From: Carya illinoinensis
Lineage: Eukaryota; Streptophyta; Magnoliopsida; Fagales; Juglandaceae
Assembly (NCBI RefSeq): GCF_018687715.1
Contig: NC_056755.1
Location: forward strand, 42,916,501 to 42,980,500
Length of the DNA: 64,000 nucleotides
Direction: 5' to 3'
The notes under the pieces are model-generated. The model saw nothing but the letters and a program-made list of their open reading frames with translations. It made no database searches and was not told where the DNA came from. Numbering within the stretch: the stretch's first letter is position 1; every line of letters starts with the position of its first letter. This document shows, piece after piece, positions 46,971 through 58,359 of the stretch. Both the position numbers and the translations under genes were made by a program.

Positions 46971-47379
46971 AGGGGTGCTACCTACATGGTGCGGGGTGGG
47001 GGGACCATTCACCCGCACCCCACCCCACCCCACACCATGCAGGGGAAGAGGTTTTGCAACCCCCAGCCCTGTCCCCTGCACCAATGCGGATCAAGTTTTA
47101 TTTAGGATTGTTTTAACCTCCTAGGCCAACTTTTATATAAGAGGTCAAGGCAATCCAATAACTTGAATATAATTTCATATCTTTAACAAATTGTATATAT
47201 CTATATGCAATATATTTATATGAAAATTATTATTTTTATATATGGGGTGTGGAGCAGGGAACGGGGTGGGGCCCCATTGAGGTTAGCCCACCCCTCGTCC
47301 CTGCTGGGCAATCTCCTTGCGAGATGGGGCAGACAGGGGTGTAGTAGAGGGATGCAGGCCACTGCTATCCACCCCCACC
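46971..47379. mobile_element. Element with GC-rich palindromic ends (possibly hAT-like MITE)
   Basis: The left end (AGGGGTGCTACC, then GGTGCGGGGTGGGG...CCCGCACCCCACCCC) and right end (GGGGTGGGGCCCC..., then CTATCCACCCCCACCT) are GC-rich and self-complementary around an AT-rich centre. Flanks CTAAGAATCT and CTAAGATTTA may be a worn 8-10-bp target duplication, which would suit hAT. No protein is encoded. Confidence 0.45.
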
Positions 47380-47620
47380 TAAGATTTAGAAGGACAAAAA
47401 AGAATGGTCAAGAAGGGAGAGAGAATTGATATGTGTGGATTGGGATGGAGTATGAATCAACATGTGAATGAAAAATTTACAAGAATGATCAAGATAATGA
47501 GGATACAAATAAAATATAGAAAAGAAGAGGAAGAAGAACACTGGTCAAAGCCCTTTGCTCCAAGCCTCCACATGAGTCCAACCATGTGGCAATATTTTGT
47601 CGGGATTGGTTAACCAAAAT
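47380..47620. other. Short intergenic spacer
   Basis: No recognised gene; a plus-strand frame at 47404-47613 looks like chance. Confidence 0.4.
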
Positions 47621-47808
47621 TAAATAATCTCATCTCATCTTATCATTATAACTTTTTTTACATTTCTATATAAAATATAATAAACAATTTAATTTTTTCA
47701 AATCCTAATATAAAACTAATATTAAAAAATTTTATTATAATAATATTTTATTTATTATTATTTAAAACATCTCATCTTATCTTATTTAAACTGTGTAACC
47801 AAACAGAG
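47621..47808. mobile_element. AT-rich MITE, copy B of the GATGAGATGAG family
   Basis: In inverse orientation to copy A: it starts TAATCTCATCTCATCTTATCATTATAA and ends CATCTCATCTTATCTTATTTAAACTGTGTAACCAAACAG. Core words (ATAAAATATAATAAACAATTTAA) are shared with the copies at 49.3 and 63.4 kb. Confidence 0.65.
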
Positions 47809-48056
47809 CCGAGACTAATTCTTCGAGAATATACACTCGCCATGATCATAAGCTATAGGGGAGAATGAATATTCTAGCATTTTCTTTTGCATTTAAAAAA
47901 AAGTCCAAAAAAAAAAAAAAAAAAGAAAAACCGACAAAGCAATTAAATAAAAATAATACAAGATCATGAGCATGACCATCATTTTAATTTCATGTCCCAA
48001 CTCAATTAATTAATCAACTTAATATAATTAATCATATTTTTTTATTTTGATGCGCA

Positions 48057-48524
48057 TCAGATCACGTCGTTGCCTTTTCCTCGCGTATCCTTCTGGGTTT
48101 CAAGAAGCTCCTCCAATAAAGTATTGTCCAAATACTCCAACTCTATAACTTCTCCTTGTTGTCCGGCAGTACCCTTTGGTTCTTCATTCTTGCGTATATC
48201 AGTTGAGGACGAAGTCAATGAAGAAGAAGAGCTTGATGGCCAAGAAGAGCTCGGACTTTGATGGTATTGATGGTCATTTGGGAAGTTGAGAATGGCTAAA
48301 TGACCCCGGAAAGCATAAGCAGCTCGGTCATATGCTCGTGCGGCTTCTTCTGCTGTGTCAAATGTTCCTAGCCATAAGCGTGCCCCATTTCTTGACGGGT
48401 CACGTATCTCCGCTGCAAACTTACCCCATGGCCGCCTTCGAATCCCCCTGTACCGAGTGTCTCTTCCCTTTTCTTCATGATTCCCTGCTACTGTCTTCCC
48501 CTCCATGTTGTGTTTTACATGCAT
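48057..48524 (-). CDS. AP2/ERF transcription factor, group IX, ERF095/ERF098-like
   Basis: A single exon encodes 155 residues if the first Met is used, or 149 from Met7 (48506), which begins MEGKT. The AP2 domain at about 24-81 ([20 protein letters not shown]...AILNFP) has the ERF-type alanine and aspartate in AAEIRD and the conserved [20 protein letters not shown]. Ser-rich linkers follow. The C-terminal [18 protein letters not shown] (about 125-142) matches the acidic EDLL-like activation motif of group IXc. Small size and this motif point to the ERF095/096/098 type. Such factors bind GCC boxes in the nucleus and act in ethylene, jasmonate, defence and oxidative-stress signalling. A TATA-like site so near the first Met favours Met7. 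An ERF1B-like gene lies 13.6 kb downstream on the plus strand. Confidence 0.9.
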   Translation of the reverse strand: MHVKHNMEGKTVAGNHEEKGRDTRYRGIRRRPWGKFAAEIRDPSRNGARLWLGTFDTAEEAARAYDRAAYAFRGHLAILNFPNDHQYHQSPSSSWPSSSSSSLTSSSTDIRKNEEPKGTAGQQGEVIELEYLDNTLLEELLETQKDTRGKGNDVI

Positions 48525-48551
48525 TGGAAGTTAAGACGAAGTTTTTAACGT

Positions 48552-48562
48552 CTTATAATATA
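48552..48562 (-). promoter_or_regulatory. Candidate TATA element of the ERF098-like gene
   Basis: On the minus strand TATATTATAAG lies about 30-40 bases before the first Met and about 50 before Met7. With usual spacing, transcription would start near 48520-48530, so Met7 would be the safer translation start. Motif match only. Confidence 0.35.
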
Positions 48563-48643
48563 TTTGGATGTCAATGAATGTGCATTTGCCGGGAAACTTC
48601 CTCAATGCGTGTAGAACAAGATTTCGATTTCCTTTGAATTGCT

Positions 48644-48713
48644 TTAGAAAATTATAGTATGACCGGTAAAATTATAGTATGACAGTAGTACTTGTCATAC
48701 TATAATTTTCTAA
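48644..48713. repeat. 20-bp perfect inverted repeat with an inner partial copy
   Basis: TTAGAAAATTATAGTATGAC at 48644-48663 is the exact reverse complement of 48694-48713. Between them AAATTATAGTATGAC (about 48668-48683) repeats the left arm once more. RNA or single-stranded DNA could form either of two hairpins. It is 120-190 bases upstream of the ERF098-like start codon. Confidence 0.9.
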
Positions 48714-49258
48714 GGTACATGCATTCAAGTTGGATTTATCTTAGGTGTAGATAGGTGATCGATATACTGGTTTTCAGATATCGCATGTTTTCCGTGAAAG
48801 CAACAAAGTTGCTTTCTTAGCACGAGATGGTGAGGCAGAACAAATAAAATTTATGAAGAAGAAGACTAACACTTGAGAAAATAGGACTCCCCGCCTCTTT
48901 AAGAGTTAATTGTTTGTTTTTGTGCGGGAGGTTGTAGTTCGTTTTTAGTTTTGGTTTATCTGAGGTTGGTATTTGTTTTTGTCTGTTTGTAGACTTAGTT
49001 CATGGGCTGCATTTTCTTGTTTGCTTTATCTATTTAACCCATGTGTTTTTTGTTTGTCTTCACGGTATTCATTCACCATAAATAAATGTTATTTTAATAA
49101 ACGGATATTACTCTTGGACATGTGACCCCATCTCTTTTAAAATATATATATATATATATATATAAGCCCTCCAATTAAAATAGACTCGTTTAAAAGTTGA
49201 CACATCTATTTAATTTCGTAAGGCAAATCTATTTTAAAAGGAAAATGATAAACTCACG

Positions 49259-49480
49259 TTTGGATTTAGAAAGTATTTTATTTCATCTCATCATTATAAT
49301 TTTTTTAAAATTTTCATAAAAAATATAATAAACAATTCAACTTTTTCAAATTTCAAATATTTAATATTTTTAAATCATAAAATAATAATAATATTAAAAA
49401 AATAATATTGTAATAATATTTTATTTAACTTTCATCTTTAATATAAAACTATCTCATCTCATCTCATCTCTGAATCCAAA
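49259..49480. mobile_element. AT-rich MITE, copy C of the GATGAGATGAG family
   Basis: The ends GTTTGGATTTAGA and (inverse) TTTGGATTCAGAGA form a clear inverted repeat, with TTTCATCTCATC just inside one end and ATCTCATCTCATCTCATC inside the other. Same AT-rich core as copies A, B and D. Length 222 bp. Confidence 0.7.
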
Positions 49481-50343
49481 TTCTCATCTAAAACCATCTA
49501 CCCATTTTTCTACCAAAATGTACCTATTTGTGTTTGTTTCTTTTTTATGTATTGTGTTTGTTTTTGTATTTTAAAACAATATACCAAAAAAATAAAATGT
49601 TTGAAAAAATTTAACACATCTCGATACTTTATATCGGTGGCTTCTCTCGGTGTGAGTAGCACCGTCTTTTCAAAATTATACTTGTAAATTACACCAATCC
49701 AATTAAAAGCTGACACATTTATTTTATTTTAATTAATAGATAGAATAAAATAAAATCATCTGGCCTACACGGTCAAACAACTAATTCATAAAATATAATT
49801 TAATTAAAAAGCACGTGGTACTAGCCTATCATTCACCCAAGGGTTGCAACAGGCCATCCCAGGATCCTGGCCACTCTCGAGTGGCCAAAGCCACCATGCG
49901 TGCACCATAATGAGTTTTTAGCCAACACATTAATAGATCACAGCCGAAGTGGTGGCTGGTCGTGGTGGTTAAAAAGTAGTTCAAGGTTTTGGGGTTTGGA
50001 TTTTAGTATTTTAGGTTTAGAATGTGGTGAAACTTATTGTAAAATTAGTAAAATCCTTATGTTGCAATTTGAGATTGGAGTAAGTTTTACACCACATCCT
50101 ATAAGGAGGGCTCTCATTTATTTTATGTTCATTGGAAGTATATATCATTGAAAGCAAATCATTTTATAGACAGAGGTGGGCATGCATTATAAATTTTAAA
50201 ATTATATATAAAAAAAAAAAGAAAACAGAGTCAATAGTATGCAAGTGCACGGGTAATTCAAGGAATATTCTCTTAGTCCAATCGTCCAAGTGCGTTAATG
50301 CAGAGTTTTGAATCGAGTATGTACATCCAGTTTATCATGACTA
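49481..50343. other. Intergenic before the third copia element
   Basis: No gene recognised. The plus-strand frame at 49900-50151 lacks similarity to anything I know. An A-run occurs at 50211-50220. Confidence 0.45.
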
Positions 50344-50880
50344 TCTCATAAAATAAAACATAGAGAGAAGAATTGCAAGCAAGAAGGACACGAAGACCCT
50401 AAGCATTAAAGTTGCAACACAAAAAAATGCATGCATCATCAAAAGCATATATGAAGTACTCTACAATGACCAAGAAATATATTTAGCAGCAAAAGCAATA
50501 ATAAAGCATATTACAGCATAAGAGAAGTAGAAAGAAGTAGCAAAAAGAAGAAAGTATTGTTACAAAAAAGCAAGAGATCATATGTGAAATAAATGGTTGC
50601 ACACAAGGAAATGTCGGGAACTCGATATGTAAAGCACTGTCTAAACCATAATGTCCATAAAGCTGCAAATCATTACTTGTAACTAAATAGGAGATTAAAA
50701 GTTAGTTTTTAGAACTTTTTCTTTTCTGCTTTTTGTAATGTATATATATATATATTGCAGTAGTTTTTGTATCATCAAACATATGAGTAAGAATGAGATT
50801 TCTCTCTACACTACTTTTTTTTTTATTTTTTTTATTTTTTTTATTTTTTTTTTATTTCAAGTTATGTTCTTATTTTAACA
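50344..50880 (+). repeat. 5' LTR of the third copia element
   Basis: It matches 55394-55875 along its length, for example GCAAGAAGGACACGA, ATGAAGTACTCTACAATG and TCATTACTTGTAACTAAAT. It ends TTTTAACA directly before the primer-binding site. A T-rich insertion at about 50815-50856 is absent from the 3' copy. Confidence 0.88.
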
Positions 50881-50892
50881 TGGTATCAGAGT
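50881..50892 (+). other. Primer-binding site (initiator tRNA-Met type)
   Basis: TGGTATCAGAGT follows the 5' LTR directly and matches the standard copia primer-binding sequence in 11 of 12 bases. Confidence 0.85.
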
Positions 50893-53800
50893 GAGACATC
50901 TCTACTGCTATGTTTCCTTAATTTGCAAACAGACCTCATCTTATAAATTATAATATCTTCCTCTTCTTCTTCTCCTCCTCCTTCCCTTGAGGGTTTAAAT
51001 AGTCTCTTCTTCCTAATCACAGTGACAATGCTAACACTATGATTGTCTCAGCCCTATTAACTGGTTCAAATTACATTTCTTGAAACAGATCATTTCTGCT
51101 TTCCATTTCTATCAAGAACAAATCAGGTTTCCTGGATGGCAACATCACCACTCCTGATTTGTCAAACCCTTCCTATGTTTCATGGCTAAAATGCAACAAC
51201 ATCCTCTTTGCATGGATCCTAAATTTTGTTTCAAAAGATATTGCATCTAATGTATTTTTCACGACTTCAGCTAAACAAGTTTAGGATAAACTTAAAGAAA
51301 AATTTGCTCAACCGGATGAAACTTGAATTTATCATCTCCAACACAAGTTTAGTGGCATTGTTCAAGGACATCTCTCTGTAAGTTATTACTTTACATATCT
51401 TAATGCTATTTGGGAAGAGTTACATAGTTATAGACCTCTTCCTTGTTGTTCTTGTGGAAAGTGTACCTATGATGCCTTGAAAAATGTTGGTGAGGTTCAA
51501 CAAGAATATTATGTCTTTAAGTTTTAATGGGCTTAAATGATAGCTATGATTATGTAAGAGGAAAAATCATTTTACTAAGTCCTTTGCCTTCATTGGACAA
51601 AACATTTTCACTAATTTTGCAAGAAGAAAGACAAAGGCAAGCAAAGAATATAGCCTTGCCCATCTCAAAACCCTCTGCCCTTCTTGCCTAGCAAAACTTT
51701 CCAAAAAAAAAAAGAAAAGATTAGACCTGGTTTGTCACCATTGCAGTAAATTGGGACATATAAAAGATAAGTGCTATAAGGTAGTAGACTTCCTACCAAA
51801 CTTTAAGTTTACCAAAACCAAGTTCGGAAATATCTCTGCTGCTTCATATTTTGCAAATCAAGTTACTGGACATATTACCACCTCACACCTAAGGAAGTAC
51901 CTACCCACGTGCCTCTCAACTAAACCTCTATCAAGCACAAGCACAACACCTCATGAATCTTGTCAATACTCAATTTCCTTAGATGAACTTGAGACAAACC
52001 AAGCTAATTTTACCCACACCTACTCCTGCCAAACCAAACACTTCTGAAACGAGCTCCTCGACCACACTTTACACAAATTTAGCAAGTAATCATCACTGCC
52101 TCTCCGCTCTCTTTCCATACATGTTGATCAATTTCATCTTAGTACTATGAATCACTGCAAACACAGTTCATCTTTCCAGCATAAGCACTCTGATATTTAT
52201 AACACACCATGGATCATGGACATAGGAGCCACTGATCACATGGTGTGCTCCACCTCCTTCTTTGACAATCCCTCTTCTTGCATATAAGCTTTTGTGCAAC
52301 TCCCAAATAGCTCAACGGCTCAAATCACACACATAGGTACTGTTAAGCTATCAAATTCATTGTCACTAACTGATATCTTATGTGAACCCTCATTCACTTT
52401 CAACCTCATCTCAGTTAAAGCTCACTCAAAAACCAAATACATGTATATTTTTCTTAAGAGATCTCTGCTTCATTCAGGTCCTCTCTTCATAAATAACGAT
52501 TGGACTTGCTAAGGTTCATGTTGGCCGCTATTATCTACTACCTCCATCTCATGACAGCAACATCAGCCCTTTCTTTAGCTCTTTCCATTCAAGCTCGAGT
52601 CAACCAAGTAGCTATACAACAGGATTTTGACCTATGATACTTTAGATTATGACACTTATCTTCATAAAGAATGAATTTAATTCATTCTCTTGTTCCCAAT
52701 GTAAAGTCCAAGAACCTATCTCATTGTAAAATCTGTCATTTGGCCAAGCAAAAACATCTTCCTTTTCTTTCACGTGTATCCACTAGTTCATTTCCTTTTG
52801 ACTTAATCCATTGTGATTTATGAGGCTCATATTCTTAAGCATCAATTCAAGGTTTTCATTATTTTGTAATCATATTGGATAATTATTCAAAAGTCACTTG
52901 GGTTTTTTTTTTAATGAAACTAAAACCAGACAAAAAGGCTATCCTGCAATCATCCTTTTAGCTCATACATACTCAATTCAATAGTAAAGTTAAGAAAATT
53001 AGAACTGACAATGATCTTGAATTTGACATGGCTGATTTTTGTAAAGACCATGGCATCATTCACCAAAAATCATATTTGTATACTCCTCAACAGAATGGTG
53101 TTGTCGAGAGGAAACACCAACACCTCTTGAATGTTGTTAGAGCACTCCTCTTTCAAGCTAGATTACCTACTCCTTTTTGGGGATATGCCATTTTAACTAC
53201 AGCATACATCATCAATAGTATCCCTACATCCTTCCTCTCTAACAAGACTCCCTATGAAAGGTTTTTTTTCATCACCACCCTCCTATGCTCATCTTCGAGT
53301 CTTTGGCTGCCTAAGTGATGCTAGCACTCCTAACCACCACAGAACCAAGTTTGAACCTTGAACCAAGCCTTGCATTTTCCTAGGATACCCTGCAAACATC
53401 AAAGGTACAAGCTCTATGACATAGAGACTTATTCCACCTTTATTTCTAGGAATGTAATGTTCCATGAATCTTTATTTCCATTCCACTCCTTCACCTCCAC
53501 TCCCTCCTCTCATTCCTTTTTAGACATTCACTCCTCATTCCCTCAAAATTTGGTTTTACCTCCTCCACCACAGCTACTTTCCACCTCCACTTGATGAGCT
53601 ACAATCTAACACATCCAATTTCACTCTACAATTTGAACCACCTCCTCTTGAAACACCTCTGCCTACTACCTCTTTTGATCCACCTCTTCTTTCACCTCCT
53701 CTTGATGAGCTACATGCCACCTCATCTTCTGATCCAACTCCTCGAAGGTCCATCGGAGATAGGCATCAACATGTCTATCTCCAACAATACCATTACCAGA

Positions 53801-55393
53801 TAACAAAACCTCTACCTTTCAATGCATCCTCTCCATCCTCCACACTTCGTTCACTCAATCATCACCTTACCTACAAACACATCTCCCCATCTCACCAATC
53901 CTTTTTTATTTCACTCTCCCTATTCTCTGAACCTAACTCCTATAGTGAAACTGTGAAATTTAAACATTGGCAAGACGCCATGCAAGTTGAACTCATTGAA
54001 TGCAAGTTGAACTCATTACTTTAGAGGAAAATAACACTTGAACTGTTACCTCCCTCCTCCCAACAAAATTGCCAATGGTTGTAAATATGTCTACAAAGTG
54101 AAGCTCAAATCTGGTGGTTCTTTTAAAAGACACAAAGCTAGACTTGTAGCCAATGTGTATACTCAAATAGAAGATTTTGATTTCCAAGAAACATTCAGTC
54201 TAGTGGCTAAACTCACCACATTTCGTGTCTTCCTTGTCTCAGCATCTATTCACAACTGGTTCTTATCTTAAATGGATGGTCATAATGCCTTTTTACATGG
54301 GGATCTCAATGAGGAGATTTATATGAAGATGCCACTAGGATATCACATTCACAAAGAGCAGATTGAGGGGGAGAAATTAGTATGCAAACTAAATGAGTCC
54401 CTCTATGAACTTTAACAAGCATCAAGGCAATGGTTTTCGAAGTTTTCTAACTCACTCACTTCTATTGGATTTAAGCAATCTAAATCTGACTATTCTTTAT
54501 TCACTAAAGTTAGTCAAAAAGAGTTCACGACATTCCTAGTATATGTGGATGATATCATAATGGGAAGTAATCCTTAAGATGAAATTGATTCACTCAAAGC
54601 TTACATTCACAGCAAGTTCAAACTCAAAGACCTTGAACCCCTAAAATATTTCCTTATCCCAAAGGTTGCAAGGTCATCTTTTGGAATCAATATCTGTCAA
54701 AGAAAGTATACCAGGCTATAAAAGACTCATTAGAAGACTCATTGACTTAATAATTACCAGGCTAGACACCACTTATGTTGTGAATGTTCTAAGCCAATTT
54801 ATGGACAAGTCTTCACAAACTCATATGCACTCAGCTTATAGAGTTCTTAGATATCTCAAAGGATCCATAGGCTAGAGCATTTCTTGTCATCAAGATCATC
54901 TTTACACTCAAATGCATATAGTGACTCTGATTGGGCCATTTGTCTCGAGACCAGGAGATCTGTCACAGGTTTTAGTATGTTCATTGGAGACTCATTGATA
55001 AGTTGGAAATCAAATAAATAAGTAACTGTATCTAGTTCTTTAGCTAAGGCAAAATATAAGGCATTAGCTTCCACAAGTTGTGAAATCGTGTGGTTTCTTG
55101 GTCTGTTAAGAGAATTCAATATCAATCATGAACAATCTGCTCACTTATTCTGTGATAACCAAGCAGCTATCCAGATCACAAGGAACCCCATCTTCCATGA
55201 AAGGACTAAACACATAGAGTTGGACTGCCATTTTGTTTGAGAAAAGTTCCTAGCTGGAGTGATCACTCATATCCACATTGTCTTAAGGTTCTAATTGGCA
55301 GACATTTTCACTAAAGTTTTATTAGCTTCTACCTTTTAATTTATATCATCTAAGATGGGAATTCTAAATATCTATGCTCATCTTGAGAAGGAG

Positions 55394-55875
55394 TCTCACG
55401 AAATAAAACATAAAGAGAATGATTGTAAGCAAGAAGGACACGAGGACACTGAGCATCAAAGCTGCAACACACAAAGAAATGCGGCAGCATCAAAAGTAGA
55501 TATGAAGTACTCTACAATGACCAAGAAATACATGCAGCAACAAAAGAAAAAATAAAGCATATTGCAGTAGAAGATAAATAGAGAGCAGCTGCAAAAAGAA
55601 GAAAGTATTGTCACAGAAAAGTAAGAAATCATATGTGAAATACATGGTTGCACACAATAAAATGTCAGGAACTTGATATGTAAAGCATTGTCTAAACCAT
55701 ATTGTCCATAAAGCTGCAGATCATTACTTGTAACTAAATAGGAGATTAAAAGCTAGTTTTTAGAACTTTTTATTTTCTACTTTTTGTAATGTAAATATAG
55801 TAGTAGTTTTTGTATCATTAAGCAGATGAATGAGAATGAGATTTCTCTTTACATTACTTGTTCATTTCAAGTTTT
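55394..55875 (+). repeat. 3' LTR of the third copia element
   Basis: It starts TCTCACGAAATAAAACATA right after the polypurine tract. Similarity to the 5' LTR stops at about 55875, short of the TTTTAACA end of the 5' copy, so the terminus may be eroded or replaced by the next repeat. No target duplication was seen. Confidence 0.85.
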
Positions 55876-56270
55876 GTGTGGATGAAAGATGCGAGGGAGT
55901 TTCGATCTCTTGACAGCAGGCATGAAGAGGCTTAACAATGATCATTAGTGGGCTAAAGTGTCGTCAAGGAGTCACGCCACATTAATAGCGCCGCTCCCCA
56001 GACTCTATGCCATATTTACCTCAGGAGCCACGCAGTATTAAATGATTTTGACTAGGCAAATAGTTGAAGTACAGAAGCTCCTTAAGGCAAGGTATAGGTT
56101 GTCTCTACTAAAAAACCTAGTATAAAAGTCGACCCTAAGTACAAAGAACTCTTTCTGATTTGGCTAAACTCTCGCACAAACTATTAAGGAGATATATTGA
56201 TTTAAACATCAGAGACTCCCTGACCTCCACCAAGGCCTCTCTCCCTCTGTGTTTTTTTAAGTATATAGGT
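55876..56270 (+). repeat. LTR-like remnant of another retroelement
   Basis: Unlike its surroundings, this block is moderately GC-rich and non-coding. It includes TATAAAAG at about 56121-56128, followed by ACTCTCGCACAAACTATTAAGGAG and a CATCAGAGACTCCC...CCACCAAGGC stretch. The layout resembles a gypsy (Athila/Tat-type) LTR with its TATA box and leader, but no internal coding region or second LTR is nearby. It may be a truncated solo LTR. Confidence 0.4.
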
Positions 56271-56366
56271 AAGAGGACCAAGATTCAAGTTGCTGGAAGC
56301 TAGTCCAAAAGTGTGCAAAATACGATGTGATTTTATAGCACTAATTGTAATTTGATAATAATATAA

Positions 56367-56570
56367 GGCTTTGCTAGACGCAGTCGGCATGCAGTCGGCT
56401 GTACGGAATAAATTAAAAAAATATAAAAATATTTTTTTTTTCATGGTTGTACAGAATGAATAAAAAAAGTTATAAAAATAATTTTTTTTTTATATAGGTC
56501 CTATATTAATTCATTTTTTTCAAAATGACTCTACACCGACTGTATTTGCCGACTGCACAAATCATTTCTC
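56367..56570. mobile_element. Mutator-type MITE with a perfect 9-bp target duplication
   Basis: ATAATATAA occurs directly at both edges (56358-56366 and 56571-56579). The 204-bp insert starts GGCTTTGCTAGACGCAGTCGGCA and its inverse end reads GAGAAATGATTTGTGCAGTCGGCA. The inverted repeat continues for about 50 bp with a second CAGTCGG box. The centre is T- and A-rich. A 9-bp duplication fits Mutator-like transposases. Confidence 0.78.
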
Positions 56571-56579
56571 ATAATATAA

Positions 56580-58161
56580 TGGTATAGTTCACGATGACGT
56601 GATGTCATATATAAGACTAAAGCTTTATAATTTGGAAATATTTAGCATAAAGATAAAAATTAGATACAGATCATGTGTCTAGAGCCACGTGTTGGGATAT
56701 CATGTGATAGATCTGCATGGATTAATAGGATAATATGACTACTTTAATGATTTAATTATTTAATTATTTGTCATTTTATTATAAATTAAAGTGAGAGTTA
56801 CTTTGACAGGGTAATTAAGTGGAGATTTCCCTTAAAAACTTTTTCAATAAAAATACAAGCAAATTAATTGTTTAATTTATTTTATAAACGTATATAAGAA
56901 AAATGTCCAATATTCCATTAAAACTGATTTCATTTATAAACTTCATTTACAAACAAAATTAATTAATTAATTAATTAAAGCAGAGAAATCCCAATTTAAT
57001 ACTTGATTTATGTATTAATATATGCGTTTTTGTCGCATCCGATCGAACCGTCAAGCTGATCAGAATTGATCATGATCAGCCGCGCGTACTCATTGACTTT
57101 GTTAATATACATATATATTATATTTGAATGTGTCTATTGCACATTAATGCTCTCCACTTGAACCATATTCTTAAACCAGCTTGATCAAAGATTCAAAAAT
57201 GACGGCTTAATTCATGAGCATGCATGGTACTTCTTTCTGCGCGTGGCTTGCTAATAATTCATTTATAGAAGTATTTTTATTCTTATAGCTCTGTGATATT
57301 TTGTATCTATAAGTCATAACCCAAGTCTAATTAATTCCTAATTTTCTCCAAACAAGTGAAAAAAAAGTACCAATATTAGATATTAAACATAAAATAATGT
57401 ACCGCTGTAATTAATTTAGATTGGACACGTGCAGATTATGGTGCATGGGTGCATGAGAATCTTAACCTTTTGACTTGGCTTAAAATTAAGATAATTAACA
57501 TGATTTTAAGGCTCGATCGATATGTTCTTTTGTTTCCTAATCGAGCATGTTTAATATTGAATAAACTAAAATAATATAGTATATAATTGTACGTCTAATA
57601 ATGGAGGATCATCCTCATTATCAATATATAAAATACATCTAGATAGTTTATCTAAAGATATATAATTAAAAATTTGATTAATTACTATCATTGCGCAATT
57701 GAACGTGCGCATCGATTTTAAGGGAACGTATACGACCTGCCTACCCCTGATCGAGTATGCTACAATCTCGAGCAAATCCCATCAGAGAAGCCCACTAAGT
57801 AGTAGCCATTTTTATAAAATTAAAAAAAAAAAATCAAGATACTTATAACCAAAACTGGGAAATAAAGGTCACAATGCAAAGATCTTTCCCATATATACAT
57901 ATTCTATGTTTGTTAGGAGGCAACTTGTCTGTGTATATATATATATATATATATGTTTAATTGAGGTGGTTGATGATGGATGCTTATGCCCACAGAATTG
58001 ACTACTTCAATGATAATGAACTCTATGGACTGAATTAGCTGGTTAATGGTCGATCAGGGAATTAGCAAATCATTCCTTTTTTTTTTTTTTTTTTTTTTTG
58101 CTTTTTTTAATGGATAAAGATGGAATACTAGCATTTGACCCATCACTTTATAACTAACCAA

Positions 58162-58193
<32 letters not shown>

Positions 58194-58303
58194 TAGTATG
58201 ACGTTTATATAATATATATATGGGCGGTAATTATTAATATTAGGTTCCAAAAAGCTTTACTAAATTGGATGACGCATGTAAGTTTGTCTTCATCTCCCTT
58301 TTT

Positions 58304-58359
<56 letters not shown>

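Larger units (their letters stand above)
48525..49258. other. Upstream region of the ERF098-like gene
   Basis: Contains the TATA-like site and the inverted repeat listed separately. The rest (48760-49130) has TTTGTTTTTG-type words and an AT tract (49141-49163), with no coding sequence recognised. Confidence 0.45.
50344..55875 (+). mobile_element. Degenerate Ty1/copia retrotransposon with both LTRs
   Basis: Long terminal repeats at 50344-50880 and 55394-55875 enclose a full domain set. Gag is at about 51030-51530, CHHCSKLGHIKDKC knuckle at about 51738-51780, and protease near 52215-52240 (MDIGATDHM, with I replacing the usual T of DTGA). Integrase is at about 52680-53340 (HGIIHQKSYLYTPQQNGVVERK). 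Reverse transcriptase is at 54030-54650 (FLHGDLNEEIYMKM, YVDD intact). RNase H is at about 54910-55330 (SDSDWA, FCDNQAA, ADIFTK). Stops and shifts in every domain make it inactive. The purine-rich CTTGAGAAGGAG (55382-55393) is the probable polypurine tract. The element separates the ERF098-like and ERF1B-like genes. Confidence 0.9.

Noticed and set aside
46942..47124. Small proline/threonine-rich peptide gene
   Set aside because: Arises from the GC-rich palindromic end of a MITE-like element and is mirrored on the other strand.
50881..50892. tRNA gene fragment
   Set aside because: The similarity to initiator tRNA-Met is the retrotransposon primer-binding site. No cloverleaf surrounds it.
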